Shown here in pieces: positions 33,980 to 43,684 of a stretch of DNA of 64,000 bases (position 1 is the stretch's first letter; every line of letters starts with the position of its first letter). Below the pieces are notes generated by a model. The model did not search any database and was not told the DNA's origin. It worked only from the letters and a program-made list of their open reading frames with translations. The translations under genes and the position numbers were made by a program. This DNA is from Candidatus Sodalis endolongispinus (GTDB lineage Bacteria; Pseudomonadota; Gammaproteobacteria; Enterobacterales; Enterobacteriaceae): positions 2,046,001-2,110,000 of the forward strand of contig NZ_JAFJYC010000001.1 in the NCBI RefSeq assembly GCF_018777395.1. Reading direction: 5' to 3'.

Positions 33980-35339
33980 GGTGCTTTCTCCTGTAACGCG
34001 CGCACCACCTGCTCCATCGCGGCACTACGTGAACCCTTCACTAATACGGTTATTACCGCCTGTTCGGACAGCAGCTGCGCCAGTCGGGCGGTCAGCGCTG
34101 TTTTGTCCTGGAAATGTTTGCCCCGGCCGCTGGCCTCACCGATAAGATGGCTCAGACTGCCGACGCTTAAGACTTTGTCGATACCGGCCAGGGCGACGGC
34201 TTCGCCGACCTGTCGATGGCATTCCGCCGCTTCCTCTCCCAGCTCGGCCATATCGCCGACCACCATCACCCGGTAGCCCGGCATTTCCGCTAGTACCTGC
34301 GCGGCAGCGGTCATGGAGCCAACATTGGCGTTATAGCTATCGTCCAGCAGCAGCCGGCCGGCGCCGAGCGCAATAGGGAACAACCGTCCCGGCACGGCCT
34401 GCAACTGCGCCAGACCGGCGGCAACCGCCGGCAGTCCCGCCCCCACAGACAGCGCCAGTGCGCAGGCGGCCAGGGCATTGGCGACATTATGCTTGCCTGG
34501 CAGCGGTAGCCGCACCGGGCATTCTCCCTGCGGACTGTGCAGGGTGAAACGCACGCCCTGCTGATCGCTTGCGATGTCGCTGGCAAAAAATCCACGCCGT
34601 CGGCGGCCTGTACGGCAAAACGCCAGACCGCCTTGTGGCCCAGTACCTGTTGCCAGTGCGGCCAATCATGACTGTCGGCGTTAAGAATGCCACGTCCATT
34701 GGCCGGCAGGCCGGCGAAAATTTCGCCCTTGGCCTGCGCCACGCCCGACAACGAGCCGAACCCGGCCAGATGGGCCGCGGAAAGGTTGTTCACCAGCGCG
34801 GTTTCCGGGCGCACCAAATCGGTGGTCCAGGCGATTTCGCCAAGATGATTGGCTCCCAGCTCGATAACCGCAAAATCATGCGCCGGCGTCAGGCGCAGCA
34901 GCGTCAGCGGTACGCCAATATCGTTGTTAAAATTACCTTCGGTCGCCAGCACCTGCCCGCATTGGCGCAGGATGGCGGCGGTCATTTCCTTGACCGACGT
35001 TTTGCCGGAGGACCCCGTCAGGGCCACAACCCGCGAAGGGACCTGCTGGCGCACCCAGGCGCCCAATTGGCCCAGCGCGCGTCGGGTATCGGCGACAACC
35101 AACTGCGGCACGTCCAGCGGCAGCCGGCGGTTGACCAGCAGCGCGGTGGCACCGGCGGCGACCGCCTGCTCGGCGAAATCATGGGCGTCGAACTGATCGC
35201 CTTTCAGCGCGACAAATAAACACCGCTGCGCCGCCGCCGGCGCCCGCGAGTCGGTGACGAGGGTTTCGATGGTGCCATCACTGCCCACCCGTTCGGCATT
35301 TAGCACCGGCGCGATAGCGCTGAGCGTAAAGGGGATCAT
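33973..35339 (-). pseudogene. murF: UDP-MurNAc-tripeptide:D-Ala-D-Ala ligase MurF, split by a -1 frameshift
   Basis: Adds D-Ala-D-Ala to complete the UDP-MurNAc pentapeptide; normally essential. Frame 1 from [14 protein letters not shown] (35339) gives the N-terminal and ATP domains (VALTGSSGKTSVKEMTAAIL, NFNNDIGVPLTLLRL, IELGANHLGEIAW) and then turns nonsense after AADGVDF. The family sequence resumes in another frame at FFASDIASDQQGVRF and runs intact to ALQEKAPC (33973), including DDSYNANVGSMTAA and ILVKGSRS-like [18 protein letters not shown]. The break is a run of six T on the coding strand (34585-34590). Seven T would restore a gap-free alignment. It could be a true null, a recoded gene or a sequencing error. 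The flanking dcw genes are intact. Confidence 0.9.
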
Positions 35340-36823
35340 GCCACCACCCCCAACAGCCGCGCCACGGTAGTACGGTCGGAATAGTCCAGCCGCTGCTGGC
35401 CGATTATCTGGTAATCCTCATGGCCCTTACCGGCCACCAGCACCAGATCCGCCGGCGCGGCCTGCATAATGGCGCTGGTAACCGCTTCGGCGCGGCCGGA
35501 AATCGCCTGCACCCGGCCCGCATCCAGCAGGCCGCTCTTAATGTCGTTGATGATATCCTGCGCCGCTTCGCCGCGCGGATTATCATCGGTGATGATCACC
35601 CGGTCGGCGAACTGCTCTGCGATAGCGCCCATCAGCGGCCGTTTACCCTTATCACGATCGCCGCCGCAGCCGAACACGCACCACAGTTTGCCGTGGCAAT
35701 GCAGTCTGGCCGCCGCCAACGCCTTTTCCAGCGCGTCAGGGGTGTGGGCATAATCCACCAGCACCGTAGGGCGGCCTTCGGTATGAAACACCTCCATGCG
35801 ACCGCAGACCGACTGCAGGCGGCTGGCGCACTCAAGCAGCGCCGGCAGCGGATAGCCGAGCGCCAGCAGCGTGGTGAGCGCCAGCAACAGATTGCTGACG
35901 TTGAATTGCCCCACCAATGGGCTGTTGAGCGTCCCTTCGCCCCAGCTGGAGCGAAAAGGGATCTCCGCGCCGCGCGCATGATAACGTACCTCGCCGGCGC
36001 ACAGCCAGTCGCCATGGCGTTCCATCGGCAGCGCCTCGCTGACCGCGACCGCAATCGCCTGCGGCAACCTTTCGAGCCAGCGCCGGCCGGTGGCATCATC
36101 GGCGTTGATGATGCGCTGACTCACGTCCAACTCGCTAAACAGCCGCCATTTGGCCGCTTCGTACTGCGCCATGTCGCCGTGATAATCAAGATGGTCGCGG
36201 CTTAAATTGGTAAACACCGCGGCGGCAAAATGCACATCGCTGACCCGATGCTGCACCAGGCCGTGGGAGGAGACTTCCATCGCCGCGAAGCGCGCGCCTT
36301 GCCGCTGCAGCTGTGACAGCAGCTGTTGGACTTCAATCGGTGAACCGGTGGTATTGTCGGCCGGATGGATATGGCCCAGCACGCCGTTGCCGACGGTGCC
36401 CATCACCGCGCTAGTTTCACCTAATAGCTGCGCCCACTGCGCCAGAAGATGGGTGGTGGTGGTTTTGCCGTTGGTGCCGGTGACGCCCACCAGGCGCAAC
36501 GCGCGCGACGGCTGCTGATAAAAGCGCCCCGCCAGCGCGGATAAACGCGCATGTAGATGGTGGAGATAGATGACCGGCACGCCACGCAGCTCACTGATTT
36601 CACCCTCTTCAGCCTCACCTTCCGCTTGTGCCACGACGGCGGCAACGCCCTGCGCGATCGCCTGGGGAATATAGCGACGCCCGTCCGTCTGATGGCCGGC
36701 GACGGCCACAAACAGATCGCCCGCAGCCGCGATTCGGCTATCCAGCGTCATTTCCCTCAGCACGCGTTCCGTGGCATCAGGTACCCAGGGCACGAGCAGC
36801 TCACGCAAATTACGATCGGTCAC
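35336..36823 (-). CDS. murE: UDP-MurNAc-L-Ala-D-Glu:meso-diaminopimelate ligase
   Basis: Adds meso-diaminopimelate to the stem peptide. I chose the GTG at 36823 ([20 protein letters not shown]), giving 495 residues exactly as in E. coli; the upstream part of the frame is ftsI 3' coding sequence. The ATP loop is [18 protein letters not shown] (about residues 111-128). Also seen are [55 protein letters not shown], and the DAP-specificity motif TDDNPRGE (DNPR). It overlaps ftsI by 14 nt and murF by 4 nt. Intact. Confidence 0.97.
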   Translation of the reverse strand: MTDRNLRELLVPWVPDATERVLREMTLDSRIAAAGDLFVAVAGHQTDGRRYIPQAIAQGVAAVVAQAEGEAEEGEISELRGVPVIYLHHLHARLSALAGRFYQQPSRALRLVGVTGTNGKTTTTHLLAQWAQLLGETSAVMGTVGNGVLGHIHPADNTTGSPIEVQQLLSQLQRQGARFAAMEVSSHGLVQHRVSDVHFAAAVFTNLSRDHLDYHGDMAQYEAAKWRLFSELDVSQRIINADDATGRRWLERLPQAIAVAVSEALPMERHGDWLCAGEVRYHARGAEIPFRSSWGEGTLNSPLVGQFNVSNLLLALTTLLALGYPLPALLECASRLQSVCGRMEVFHTEGRPTVLVDYAHTPDALEKALAAARLHCHGKLWCVFGCGGDRDKGKRPLMGAIAEQFADRVIITDDNPRGEAAQDIINDIKSGLLDAGRVQAISGRAEAVTSAIMQAAPADLVLVAGKGHEDYQIIGQQRLDYSDRTTVARLLGVVA

Positions 36824-38582
36824 CGGATGCCTCTTTTCGATTATTGACCACCATGTCGGATTTCTCACCGGGCTGCGGCAACGCATCCGGCTCTATGTTC
36901 ATTGTCCGCAGTACACCGTCCATAATGGCGCCAAATACCGGCGCGGAGACCGCCCCGCCGTAGTATTTGCCGCCCTGCGGATCGTTAATCACCACCACCA
37001 GCGCAAAGCGCGGATTGCTGGCCGGCGCGACACCGGCGGTATAGGCGATATATTTATTAATGTAATTGCCATCCGGCCCGACCTTTTTGGCGGTACCGGT
37101 TTTAATAGCGATACGGTAGCCCTTAATGGCGGCTTTAGTGCCGCCGCCGCCCGGCAGCGCCACACTTTCCATCATGTGAACCACGGTACGTACCAGCGCT
37201 TCGGGAAACACCCGCTCTCCCGCCACGGGCGGATCGACCCGAGTGATGGAAAGCGGGCGTAGCACACCCATGCCGCCGATCGTGGCGTAGACCCGCGCTA
37301 ATTGTAACGGCGTTACCATTAGCCCGTAGCCGTAAGAGAAGGCGGCCTTCTCCATGTCGGACCACCGTTGTTTATGGGGATATAAGCCACTGCTTTCTCC
37401 GACCAGACCCAAATTGGTCGCCTTACCCAATCCAAAGCGCGAGTAAGTTTCTACCAGCGCCGAGGAGGGCATCGCTAACGCCAGCTTAGACACACCGACG
37501 TTACTCGATTTTTGCAAAATCCCGGTCACGGTCAATTCGGCATAGCGCGCCACGTCCTTAATTTGGTGGCCGCTAATCATGTAGGGCAGCGTATTTATTA
37601 CGCTGTTTTCTCGCACCACGCCGCGCTGTAGCGCGGTCATCACCACCATCGGCTTGACCGTCGAGCCCGGCTCGAAAATATCGGTGATAGCGCGGTTGCG
37701 CATCACGTCCATCGTGGTTCCGGTCAGGTTGTTGGGGTTGTAGGAGGGGCTATTGGCCATGGCCAGTACTTCGCCGGTATTAACATCCACCAGCACTGCG
37801 GTGCCGGACTCGGCTTTATTGAACGCCACCGCGTTGTTCAACTCGCGATAAACCAGCGCCTGTAGACGCTCGTCGATGCTGAGCGCCAGATTGTGCGCCG
37901 CCTGGCTGTCCACCGAGAAAATATCCTCTATGACCAGGCCGAACCGGTCTTTGCGCACCGTACGCTCGCCGGGCTGGCCGGTCAGCCAGCGGTCAAAGCT
38001 CTTCTCTATGCCCTCAATGCCCTGGCTATCGATATTGGTCACACCGATGAGATGCGCGGTCACCTGACCTGCGGGATAGTAGCGCCGCGACTCTTGGCGC
38101 AGGTAAATGCCCGGCAGTTTAAGTTTATGGATGTAATCGCCGATAGCAGGATTAACCTGGCGCGCCAGATAGATAAAACGCCCTTTGGGATTGGCGTTAA
38201 TGCGCGATGATAGCTGATCGAGAGGGATGGAAAGCGCATCCGACAGCGCCTTCCAGCGGCTGTCGGCGCTGATGCCGCCATGATCGTTAAGCTCTTTCGG
38301 ATCGGCCAAGATGGCGTTGACCGGCACGCTCACCGCCAGCGGACGGCCGGCGCGGTCGCTTATCATACCGCGCGCGGTGGGAACCTGCTGCACGCGCAGC
38401 GAACGCATATCCCCTTCGCGCACCAGTTTGTCGGGATTAATTACCTGCAAATAGGCCACCCGCAGCATCAGCCCTACCAACGCCAGCAGGATGCAACCGC
38501 ACAGCAAGGCGAAACGCCAGCTGACAAAGCTGGTCTGGTTCTCCTGGCGTTTCAGTTTCATCGTGCGTGCTGCGGCTTTCAT
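36810..38582 (-). CDS. ftsI: Septal transpeptidase FtsI (PBP3)
   Basis: Class B penicillin-binding protein that cross-links septal peptidoglycan. It is 590 residues (E. coli 588). A single membrane anchor lies at about residues 22-44 ([20 protein letters not shown]). The transpeptidase motifs are GSTVKP (SxxK, about residue 308), SSN (about 360) and KTGTAK (about 495). The class B signature [15 protein letters not shown] follows the anchor. It lies 25 nt after ftsL and overlaps murE by 14 nt. Intact. Confidence 0.98.
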   Translation of the reverse strand: MKAAARTMKLKRQENQTSFVSWRFALLCGCILLALVGLMLRVAYLQVINPDKLVREGDMRSLRVQQVPTARGMISDRAGRPLAVSVPVNAILADPKELNDHGGISADSRWKALSDALSIPLDQLSSRINANPKGRFIYLARQVNPAIGDYIHKLKLPGIYLRQESRRYYPAGQVTAHLIGVTNIDSQGIEGIEKSFDRWLTGQPGERTVRKDRFGLVIEDIFSVDSQAAHNLALSIDERLQALVYRELNNAVAFNKAESGTAVLVDVNTGEVLAMANSPSYNPNNLTGTTMDVMRNRAITDIFEPGSTVKPMVVMTALQRGVVRENSVINTLPYMISGHQIKDVARYAELTVTGILQKSSNVGVSKLALAMPSSALVETYSRFGLGKATNLGLVGESSGLYPHKQRWSDMEKAAFSYGYGLMVTPLQLARVYATIGGMGVLRPLSITRVDPPVAGERVFPEALVRTVVHMMESVALPGGGGTKAAIKGYRIAIKTGTAKKVGPDGNYINKYIAYTAGVAPASNPRFALVVVINDPQGGKYYGGAVSAPVFGAIMDGVLRTMNIEPDALPQPGEKSDMVVNNRKEASGDRS

Positions 38583-38607
38583 GTATCGTTATCGATCCCT
38601 GTGTAGA

Positions 38608-38928
38608 TTACGGTTGAACCACAATATTTTCTTGTGACGGACTCACATGCTGCATCTGAAGTTTCTCGGTGGCGATACGCTCCACGCGGCTGTGATCCCC
38701 CAGCGCGTTCTCTTCCAGGATCAGGTTGCGCCATTCGATATCCAGCGCGTCCTTCTCCAGCACCATCTGTTCACGTTCCGCGGTCAGCCGCCGGGTCTGG
38801 TGGGTCGTCATCACCACCAAAACTGCGGAGACCAGGACCGCAATCAGCAACAATAGCGGCAGCTTGCCTTGGCGCAGCAAATCGCTGCCGATAACGCCTA
38901 TCAGGCCGTGACGTTCGTTGCCGATCAT
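38608..38928 (-). CDS. ftsL: Cell division protein FtsL
   Basis: Small bitopic divisome protein of the FtsQLB complex, 106 residues (E. coli 121; the cytoplasmic tail is shorter). A membrane span lies at about residues 22-43 ([20 protein letters not shown]), then a periplasmic coiled coil ([20 protein letters not shown]). The C-terminal [20 protein letters not shown], then [17 protein letters not shown], is almost identical to E. coli. The start at 38928 overlaps the rsmH stop by 4 nt. Intact. Confidence 0.95.
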   Translation of the reverse strand: MIGNERHGLIGVIGSDLLRQGKLPLLLLIAVLVSAVLVVMTTHQTRRLTAEREQMVLEKDALDIEWRNLILEENALGDHSRVERIATEKLQMQHVSPSQENIVVQP

Positions 38929-39872
38929 GGCGCCAGCTTCTCAGCGAAACGCAGCACCGAACTGCGCGCGCGCGGGTTATCGCTTATCTCCCGCGCCGAA
39001 GGCTGCATTTTGCCCGCCGCTTTCAGTTGGCGCTGGTCCCGGTACTGTGCGGCGATCTGCGCTTCCGTGAGCGGCAACCCCGCCGGCACTTGCGGTCCGC
39101 GGCTGTGCTGACGAATAAATTGTTTCACCAATCGATCCTCCAGCGAATGGAAGCTGATAACCGACAACCTGCCCCCGGGGGCCAACACCCTGAGCGCGCC
39201 GTCCAGCGCCCGTTCGATCTCTTCCAGCTCGCTGTTGATGTAAATGCGGATCGCCTGGAAACTACGCGTCGCCGGATGCTTATGCTTGTCGCGAAACGGG
39301 CTGGCGTCGGCAATCAGCGCCGCCAGTTCGCGGGTGCGGGTCATCGGCTGCTGGAGGTTGTGCGCCACGATGGCCTGCGCAATTCGCTTGGCGAAGCGCT
39401 CTTCGCCAAAGGTCTTCAACACCCAGGCAATGTCCTCCGCTGACGCCTGCGCCAGCCACTGCGCGGCAGACTGGCCGCGCGTGGTATCCATACGCATATC
39501 CAGCGGTCCATCGCGCATAAACGAAAAACCGCGTTCCGGGTCGTCGAGCTGAGGCGAAGAGACGCCGAGATCCAGCAATATACCGTCAACCTTGCCCAGC
39601 AGGTCCCGTTGCGCCATGTACTCCGCCATGGCGGAAAATGGCCCGTGGATAATGGTAAAACGCGCATCGTCGCTGGCCTGCGCCGCCTCGATGGCCGCCG
39701 GATCGCGATCGATAGCGAACAGCCGTCCCTGCGCGCCCAGCTTTGATAAAATAAGACGCGAATGCCCGCCGCGCCCGAATGTCCCGTCCAGATAGACGCC
39801 GTCTGGCCGAAGATCCAGCCCCTTCACCGCTTCATCCAGCAGCACGGTGGTATGTAAATAATTTTCTGACAT
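38925..39872 (-). CDS. rsmH: 16S rRNA (cytosine1402-N4)-methyltransferase
   Basis: SAM-dependent methyltransferase (formerly MraW) acting on C1402 in the ribosomal P site. It is 315 residues (E. coli 313). The SAM-binding region is [20 protein letters not shown], with [14 protein letters not shown]. Family motifs [33 protein letters not shown] and [16 protein letters not shown] are all present. It starts 2 nt after the mraZ stop. Intact. Confidence 0.97.
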   Translation of the reverse strand: MSENYLHTTVLLDEAVKGLDLRPDGVYLDGTFGRGGHSRLILSKLGAQGRLFAIDRDPAAIEAAQASDDARFTIIHGPFSAMAEYMAQRDLLGKVDGILLDLGVSSPQLDDPERGFSFMRDGPLDMRMDTTRGQSAAQWLAQASAEDIAWVLKTFGEERFAKRIAQAIVAHNLQQPMTRTRELAALIADASPFRDKHKHPATRSFQAIRIYINSELEEIERALDGALRVLAPGGRLSVISFHSLEDRLVKQFIRQHSRGPQVPAGLPLTEAQIAAQYRDQRQLKAAGKMQPSAREISDNPRARSSVLRFAEKLAP

Positions 39873-39874
39873 GG

Positions 39875-40333
39875 CTATAGCGATAAGTCTTGCAGCCGGT
39901 CGGTAAGCGGTAGCTTCGCCGACAGCTCAGCGTCGATGTCATCCTTGACTTGTTGATACCAGGTCTGTTCGTCCCACAACTCGAACTTATTGAATTGCCC
40001 AACCAGCATCACTTCTTTTGACAGCCCGGCGTGCTGCCGGAGCGTCGGCGCCAGCAGAATTCTGCCTGCGCCATCCATCTGGCACTCGCTCGCATGCCCC
40101 AGCAACAAACGCTGCACCCGGCGTTCCGCGGGGTTCATGCTCGACAATCGCGACAGCTTTTGTTCAATGATTTCCCAGGCCGGCAAGGGGTAAAGCAACA
40201 GACATGGCTGATGGAGGTCAATGGTACACACCATTAAACCTGCCGATTCCTCATTCAGCTTTTCCCGGTGACGGGTAGGCACGGCGAGCCGGCCTTTGCT
40301 GTCAAGGTTAACCAAGGTTGCGCCACGAAACAT
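39875..40333 (-). CDS. mraZ: Transcriptional regulator MraZ
   Basis: AbrB-fold (SpoVT/AbrB) DNA-binding protein that represses the dcw operon, 152 residues as in E. coli. The two tandem motifs [14 protein letters not shown] (about residues 11-24) and [14 protein letters not shown] (about 88-101) are the hallmark. It begins [15 protein letters not shown]. It is the first gene of the dcw operon, and three MraZ boxes lie 31-55 bp upstream. Intact. Confidence 0.97.
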   Translation of the reverse strand: MFRGATLVNLDSKGRLAVPTRHREKLNEESAGLMVCTIDLHQPCLLLYPLPAWEIIEQKLSRLSSMNPAERRVQRLLLGHASECQMDGAGRILLAPTLRQHAGLSKEVMLVGQFNKFELWDEQTWYQQVKDDIDAELSAKLPLTDRLQDLSL

Positions 40334-40363
40334 ACGTCCGTTTACCCCTTAAAAACCTTAATC

Positions 40364-40388
40364 ACCACTTTTCCCCACAAATTCCCAC
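40364..40388 (-). promoter_or_regulatory. MraZ boxes and dcw promoter region
   Basis: On the minus strand, GTGGGAATTTGTGGGGAAAA and then GTGGT give three GTGG(G) repeats with 10-bp period (40384-40388, 40374-40378, 40364-40368). This matches the described MraZ operator of TGGG-N5-TGGG-N5-TGG. It lies upstream of mraZ, so autoregulation of the dcw operon is expected. Confidence 0.88.
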
Positions 40389-41167
40389 GCAAAAGAGTGT
40401 ACGAATGGTGTCAAAACATTGTCAAGCGACTAAATGACTCAGAGGGGATTATTTACGTCGGTAATTACCATTCGTGAGGAGAATGCGTAATACATCACGA
40501 AAAAAGCTAAAAATAACATCACTCTATTCATCGTCATTCTGTACGGATTAAAAAATATAAATATTCGCGCCTGCGAAACCATCGCCGGCCAAAAACCGGT
40601 CTGATGGACTTCCTGGCAGCGAGACAACGCTAGGCAACACGAGGGCGGATGAAGCAAGGGGGGAGTAACAGAAGGGTTTACTATTCCTCTTTTTTCATAC
40701 TGCGCAGATATTTTAACGCCTTTATTAATCCGCTGAAAGCGTTCTGTTCGACGGCTTAAAATACACCGTTACTTTTATATACCCTAATCTTTGTTGATTT
40801 TACCATCAGATGTTTATTGGTAACCGTCCGCTTTATTTTATCACCAGACTAATCCTAAAAATAGCGCAATTTTTTGACACCGCTGCGGTAGTTAAAACCC
40901 CCCACGACCTATCTCAGAAATCATTCCGCCCAACCATTTGATTCTCATTATTTTTCATTAACTGACGGCGAGAAATCGCCTAAATGGCGAACGACGGATA
41001 TTTTATCGGCACAAAAACTGTCTTTTATCATAAAAATAAAAATTATTAACTAGTTAACTTAGGGTAAGCAGTGATGTAATCTACACTGCATAAATTAAGC
41101 ATTACAAATCACTCCGTCATCAGTCTCGCTGACCGGAGATTTCTTTTCTCGCTGGAGCCGTCAACTC
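40389..41167. other. AT-rich mraZ-alaE intergenic region
   Basis: About 780 bp, clearly more AT-rich than the rest of the window. It separates divergent mraZ and alaE. No gene is convincing: a 72-codon minus-strand frame (40439-40657) has a hydrophobic end but no ribosome site or recognised family. A palindromic CAGTG-N10-CACTG lies at 41069-41088, close to where the alaE promoter is expected. The composition suggests a decayed or acquired segment. Confidence 0.5.
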
Positions 41168-41635
41168 ATGTCTGCTGCATCATCTCGTCTACGCAGTGCT
41201 ACGGCGGACACCTTCGCGCTGGTGGTATACTGCTTTTTTACCGGGATGGCGATTGAGATCCTATTGTCTGGCATGAGCCTGCAGCAGTCGCTATCTTCAC
41301 GAGTGCTGGCGATCCCGGTTAATGTGATTATCGCCTGGCCGTTTGGTCAGTATCGCGATGCGGTGCTGCGTCTGGCATGGCGCCACGGTCCCAAACAAGT
41401 CTGGAACCGTAACCTGGCGGATCTGCTGGCGTATGTCAGTTTTCAATCACCGGTGTATGCGGCGATTTTGCTGGTGGTGGGGGTGGAGTGGGGGCAGCTG
41501 ATAGCGGCGGTGGCCAGCAATGCGGTGGCCTCTATGGTGCTCGGCGTGGTGTACGGCTACTTCCTGGATTATTGCCGCCGGCTGTTCCGGGTGACCGGGA
41601 CGCTGCCGGTCGCCTCGGCGCCGTCTCGGCAGTAA
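41168..41635 (+). CDS. alaE: L-alanine exporter AlaE
   Basis: Inner-membrane exporter that relieves toxic alanine build-up (formerly YgaW). It is 155 residues (E. coli 149). Recognised from [79 protein letters not shown] and [15 protein letters not shown]. Four hydrophobic spans are visible, at about residues 15-35, 45-65, 88-105 and 110-135. In E. coli the gene lies elsewhere, near stpA, so its position between mraZ and cra is unusual. Intact. Confidence 0.9.
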   Translation: MSAASSRLRSATADTFALVVYCFFTGMAIEILLSGMSLQQSLSSRVLAIPVNVIIAWPFGQYRDAVLRLAWRHGPKQVWNRNLADLLAYVSFQSPVYAAILLVVGVEWGQLIAAVASNAVASMVLGVVYGYFLDYCRRLFRVTGTLPVASAPSRQ

Positions 41636-41662
41636 TCCCGGCTCACGGCCCGGCGGCGCAGG

Positions 41663-42655
41663 TTAATTACGACTAAGCTGACCGCGCCGGAACAGGCTGC
41701 GGCGAATACGCGTCAGACCCGGCTTGGGTCGGTGGGGCTCGTCGAGGCTGGCGAGCACCCGCTCCGCCACTTCCCGATGGCGCTGGGCGACCGCCAGCAC
41801 CGGACACTCTAGAAAATCCAGCAGTTCATTATCGCCAAAAGTGGCGATGGCCAGATGGGTCGGCAGCCGGCCGCTGCGTTTCAGCGTCACATCCATCACT
41901 CCCTGCAGCAGTGAAAATGACGTGGTGAACAGCGCCTGCGGCATCGGATTGCTCTCCAGATAGCGGCCAAACAGCCCTGCCGCCGCTGAACGCTCATAGC
42001 TGTTGGCATAGAGAAAGTCCGGCTTGCGCCGATCTTGCCCCCAGCCGCGCCGGAAACCCTGCTCGCGCAGGAAACTCACCGACAGCTCCGGCAGAGCGCC
42101 AAGATACAACACGTGCTCCCCCGGGAACTTACTCAGCTCCTGAGACAGCATTTCCGCATCTTCCTCATCCGCACCGACGACGCTGATAAAGTGCTCGCGA
42201 TCCAGCGCACGGTCGAGGGCAATAATGGGGAACGCGTCATTGGCCCAGCGTTGGTAGAACGGATGCTCCGGCGGCAAGGCGGTTGAGACGATAATAGCGT
42301 CAACCTGCCGCTGAAGCAGATGCTCCACGCAGCGCATCTCGTTGTCCGGCTGGTCTTCCGAACAGGCGATCAATAGCTGATAGCCGCGCTGACGCGCCTG
42401 GCGTTCGAGATAGTTGGCGATGCGGGTATAACTGGTATTTTCCAGATCGGGGATAACCAGGCCGATGGAGCGGGTGCGCCCGGCGCGCAGGCCGGCTGCG
42501 ACCGCATTGGGATGGTAATTATGCTCCCTGACCACTGCCATAACCTTTTCCACGGTTTTATCGCTGACGCGGTATTGTTTCGCTTTGCCGTTAATGACAT
42601 AACTGGCGGTTGTGCGCGAAACACCAGCCAGGCGCGCGATTTCATCCAGTTTCAC
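41663..42655 (-). CDS. cra: Catabolite repressor/activator Cra (FruR)
   Basis: LacI-family regulator of carbon flow, released from DNA by fructose phosphates. It is 330 residues (E. coli 334). The N-terminal helix-turn-helix is [20 protein letters not shown], followed by a hinge ([20 protein letters not shown]). The sugar-binding core includes [20 protein letters not shown] and [20 protein letters not shown]. Three residues are missing near the C-terminus (RVLASLDE where E. coli has VLEIVLASLDE). It is convergent with alaE and downstream of ilvIH, with a 529-bp gap. It is probably functional. Confidence 0.94.
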   Translation of the reverse strand: MKLDEIARLAGVSRTTASYVINGKAKQYRVSDKTVEKVMAVVREHNYHPNAVAAGLRAGRTRSIGLVIPDLENTSYTRIANYLERQARQRGYQLLIACSEDQPDNEMRCVEHLLQRQVDAIIVSTALPPEHPFYQRWANDAFPIIALDRALDREHFISVVGADEEDAEMLSQELSKFPGEHVLYLGALPELSVSFLREQGFRRGWGQDRRKPDFLYANSYERSAAAGLFGRYLESNPMPQALFTTSFSLLQGVMDVTLKRSGRLPTHLAIATFGDNELLDFLECPVLAVAQRHREVAERVLASLDEPHRPKPGLTRIRRSLFRRGQLSRN

Positions 42656-43184
42656 ATAGACCCCTTTATGCTTATCAATTAACCCTTTGCCCGAGTGTCC
42701 ATAGTCGCACCGGGGAATTCAACCATGCTACAACTATCAGCACAAAATGCTAAGCGAAAATCCGGCGGCCGTTGCCGAAGCGGCGTCAGCGCCCGACTTA
42801 TAAGGCTTATAGGGCCGGTACAGCGGGTAAGCTGATAAAGCTTATACGGCTGATGCGGTTAATACGGCTGATACGGCTTATAGCATAATTTCAGCGGAAG
42901 AAACGGCAACAGGGCACTGCACGCTGTCAGGGCCGGTAGGGCCTGAGCACCTGTCTTGTCGTCCCGTGAGAACGGGCCGGACAATGTTTGAGACTGATAA
43001 TGCACAGCAGAGGACAGCGCCCGCTAAGGCCTGTCAGCCCGCCATGCCGGCCCGGGGGACGCGCCGTGCGCAGGAGTTCAGCTCGGCGTCAGGGTAGATC
43101 CGCCGGGCGAGCCAGATTTTCCGACCAGCGTATACAAGGGGGGGTGCCGGTAATGCCGGTTTCAGCCCCCAGTGCGAGACGCGT
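42656..43184. other. cra-ilvH intergenic region
   Basis: 529 bp. It should hold the cra promoter. A short tandem repeat (42832-42885) is listed separately. I see no FruL-like leader peptide that I could support and no other gene. Confidence 0.55.
42832..42885. repeat. Three-copy 18-bp tandem repeat
   Basis: Three head-to-tail 18-bp units at 42832-42849, 42850-42867 and 42868-42885: CTGATAAAGCTTATACGG, CTGATGCGGTTAATACGG and CTGATACGGCTTATAGCA. They share CTGAT at the start and TA near the end, 150-200 bp upstream of cra. No known binding motif was recognised. Confidence 0.75.
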
Positions 43185-43682
43185 TCAGCGCATCACTTTA
43201 TCGCCGCGCGAAAGGCCGACGATGCCCGAACGGGCGACTTCCACTATCTCCGCCACCTCACGCACGGTGGCGAGAAAAGCGTCCAGTTTTTCACTGGTGC
43301 CCGCCAGCTGTACGGTATAGATAGCCGGCGTGACGTCAACAATCTGACCGCGGAAGATTTCGGCGCAGCGTTTCACCTCTTCGCGCCCGAAACCGCTGGC
43401 CTGCACTTTCACCAGCATAATTTCCCGTTCAACGTGGGTCCCGCCGCCCTGCCCCAGCTCGCTGACGCGCAGAACGTCCACCAGCTTATGCAGTTGCTTT
43501 TCAATCTGCTCCAGCACCTTCTCGTCGCCCACGGTCTGAATAGTCATGCGTGAGAGGGTCGGATCGTCGGTAGGGGCCACGGTCAGACTTTCGATATTGT
43601 AGCCACGCTGGGAAAATAGCCCGATAACCCGGGATAATGCGCCGGATTCGTTTTCCAGTAACACTGATAAAATACGGCGCAT
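43185..43682 (-). CDS. ilvH: Acetolactate synthase III small (regulatory) subunit
   Basis: Valine-sensing regulatory subunit of acetohydroxyacid synthase III, 165 residues (E. coli 163). The N-terminal ACT domain reads [20 protein letters not shown], then [16 protein letters not shown], and the C-terminal domain includes ERELMLVKV-like [19 protein letters not shown]. It begins 2 nt after the residual ilvI stop. Intact, but its catalytic partner ilvI is frameshifted. Confidence 0.95.
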   Translation of the reverse strand: MRRILSVLLENESGALSRVIGLFSQRGYNIESLTVAPTDDPTLSRMTIQTVGDEKVLEQIEKQLHKLVDVLRVSELGQGGGTHVEREIMLVKVQASGFGREEVKRCAEIFRGQIVDVTPAIYTVQLAGTSEKLDAFLATVREVAEIVEVARSGIVGLSRGDKVMR

Positions 43683-43684
43683 GA

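Noticed and set aside
40439-40657. 72-codon minus-strand frame with a hydrophobic C-terminus in the AT-rich gap
   Set aside because: No Shine-Dalgarno and no recognised family; the hydrophobic stretch is expected from AT-rich codons.
40934-40953. Fur-box-like sequence TTTGATTCTCATTATTTTT
   Set aside because: Only a partial match to the 19-bp Fur consensus in AT-rich DNA, with no iron gene adjacent.
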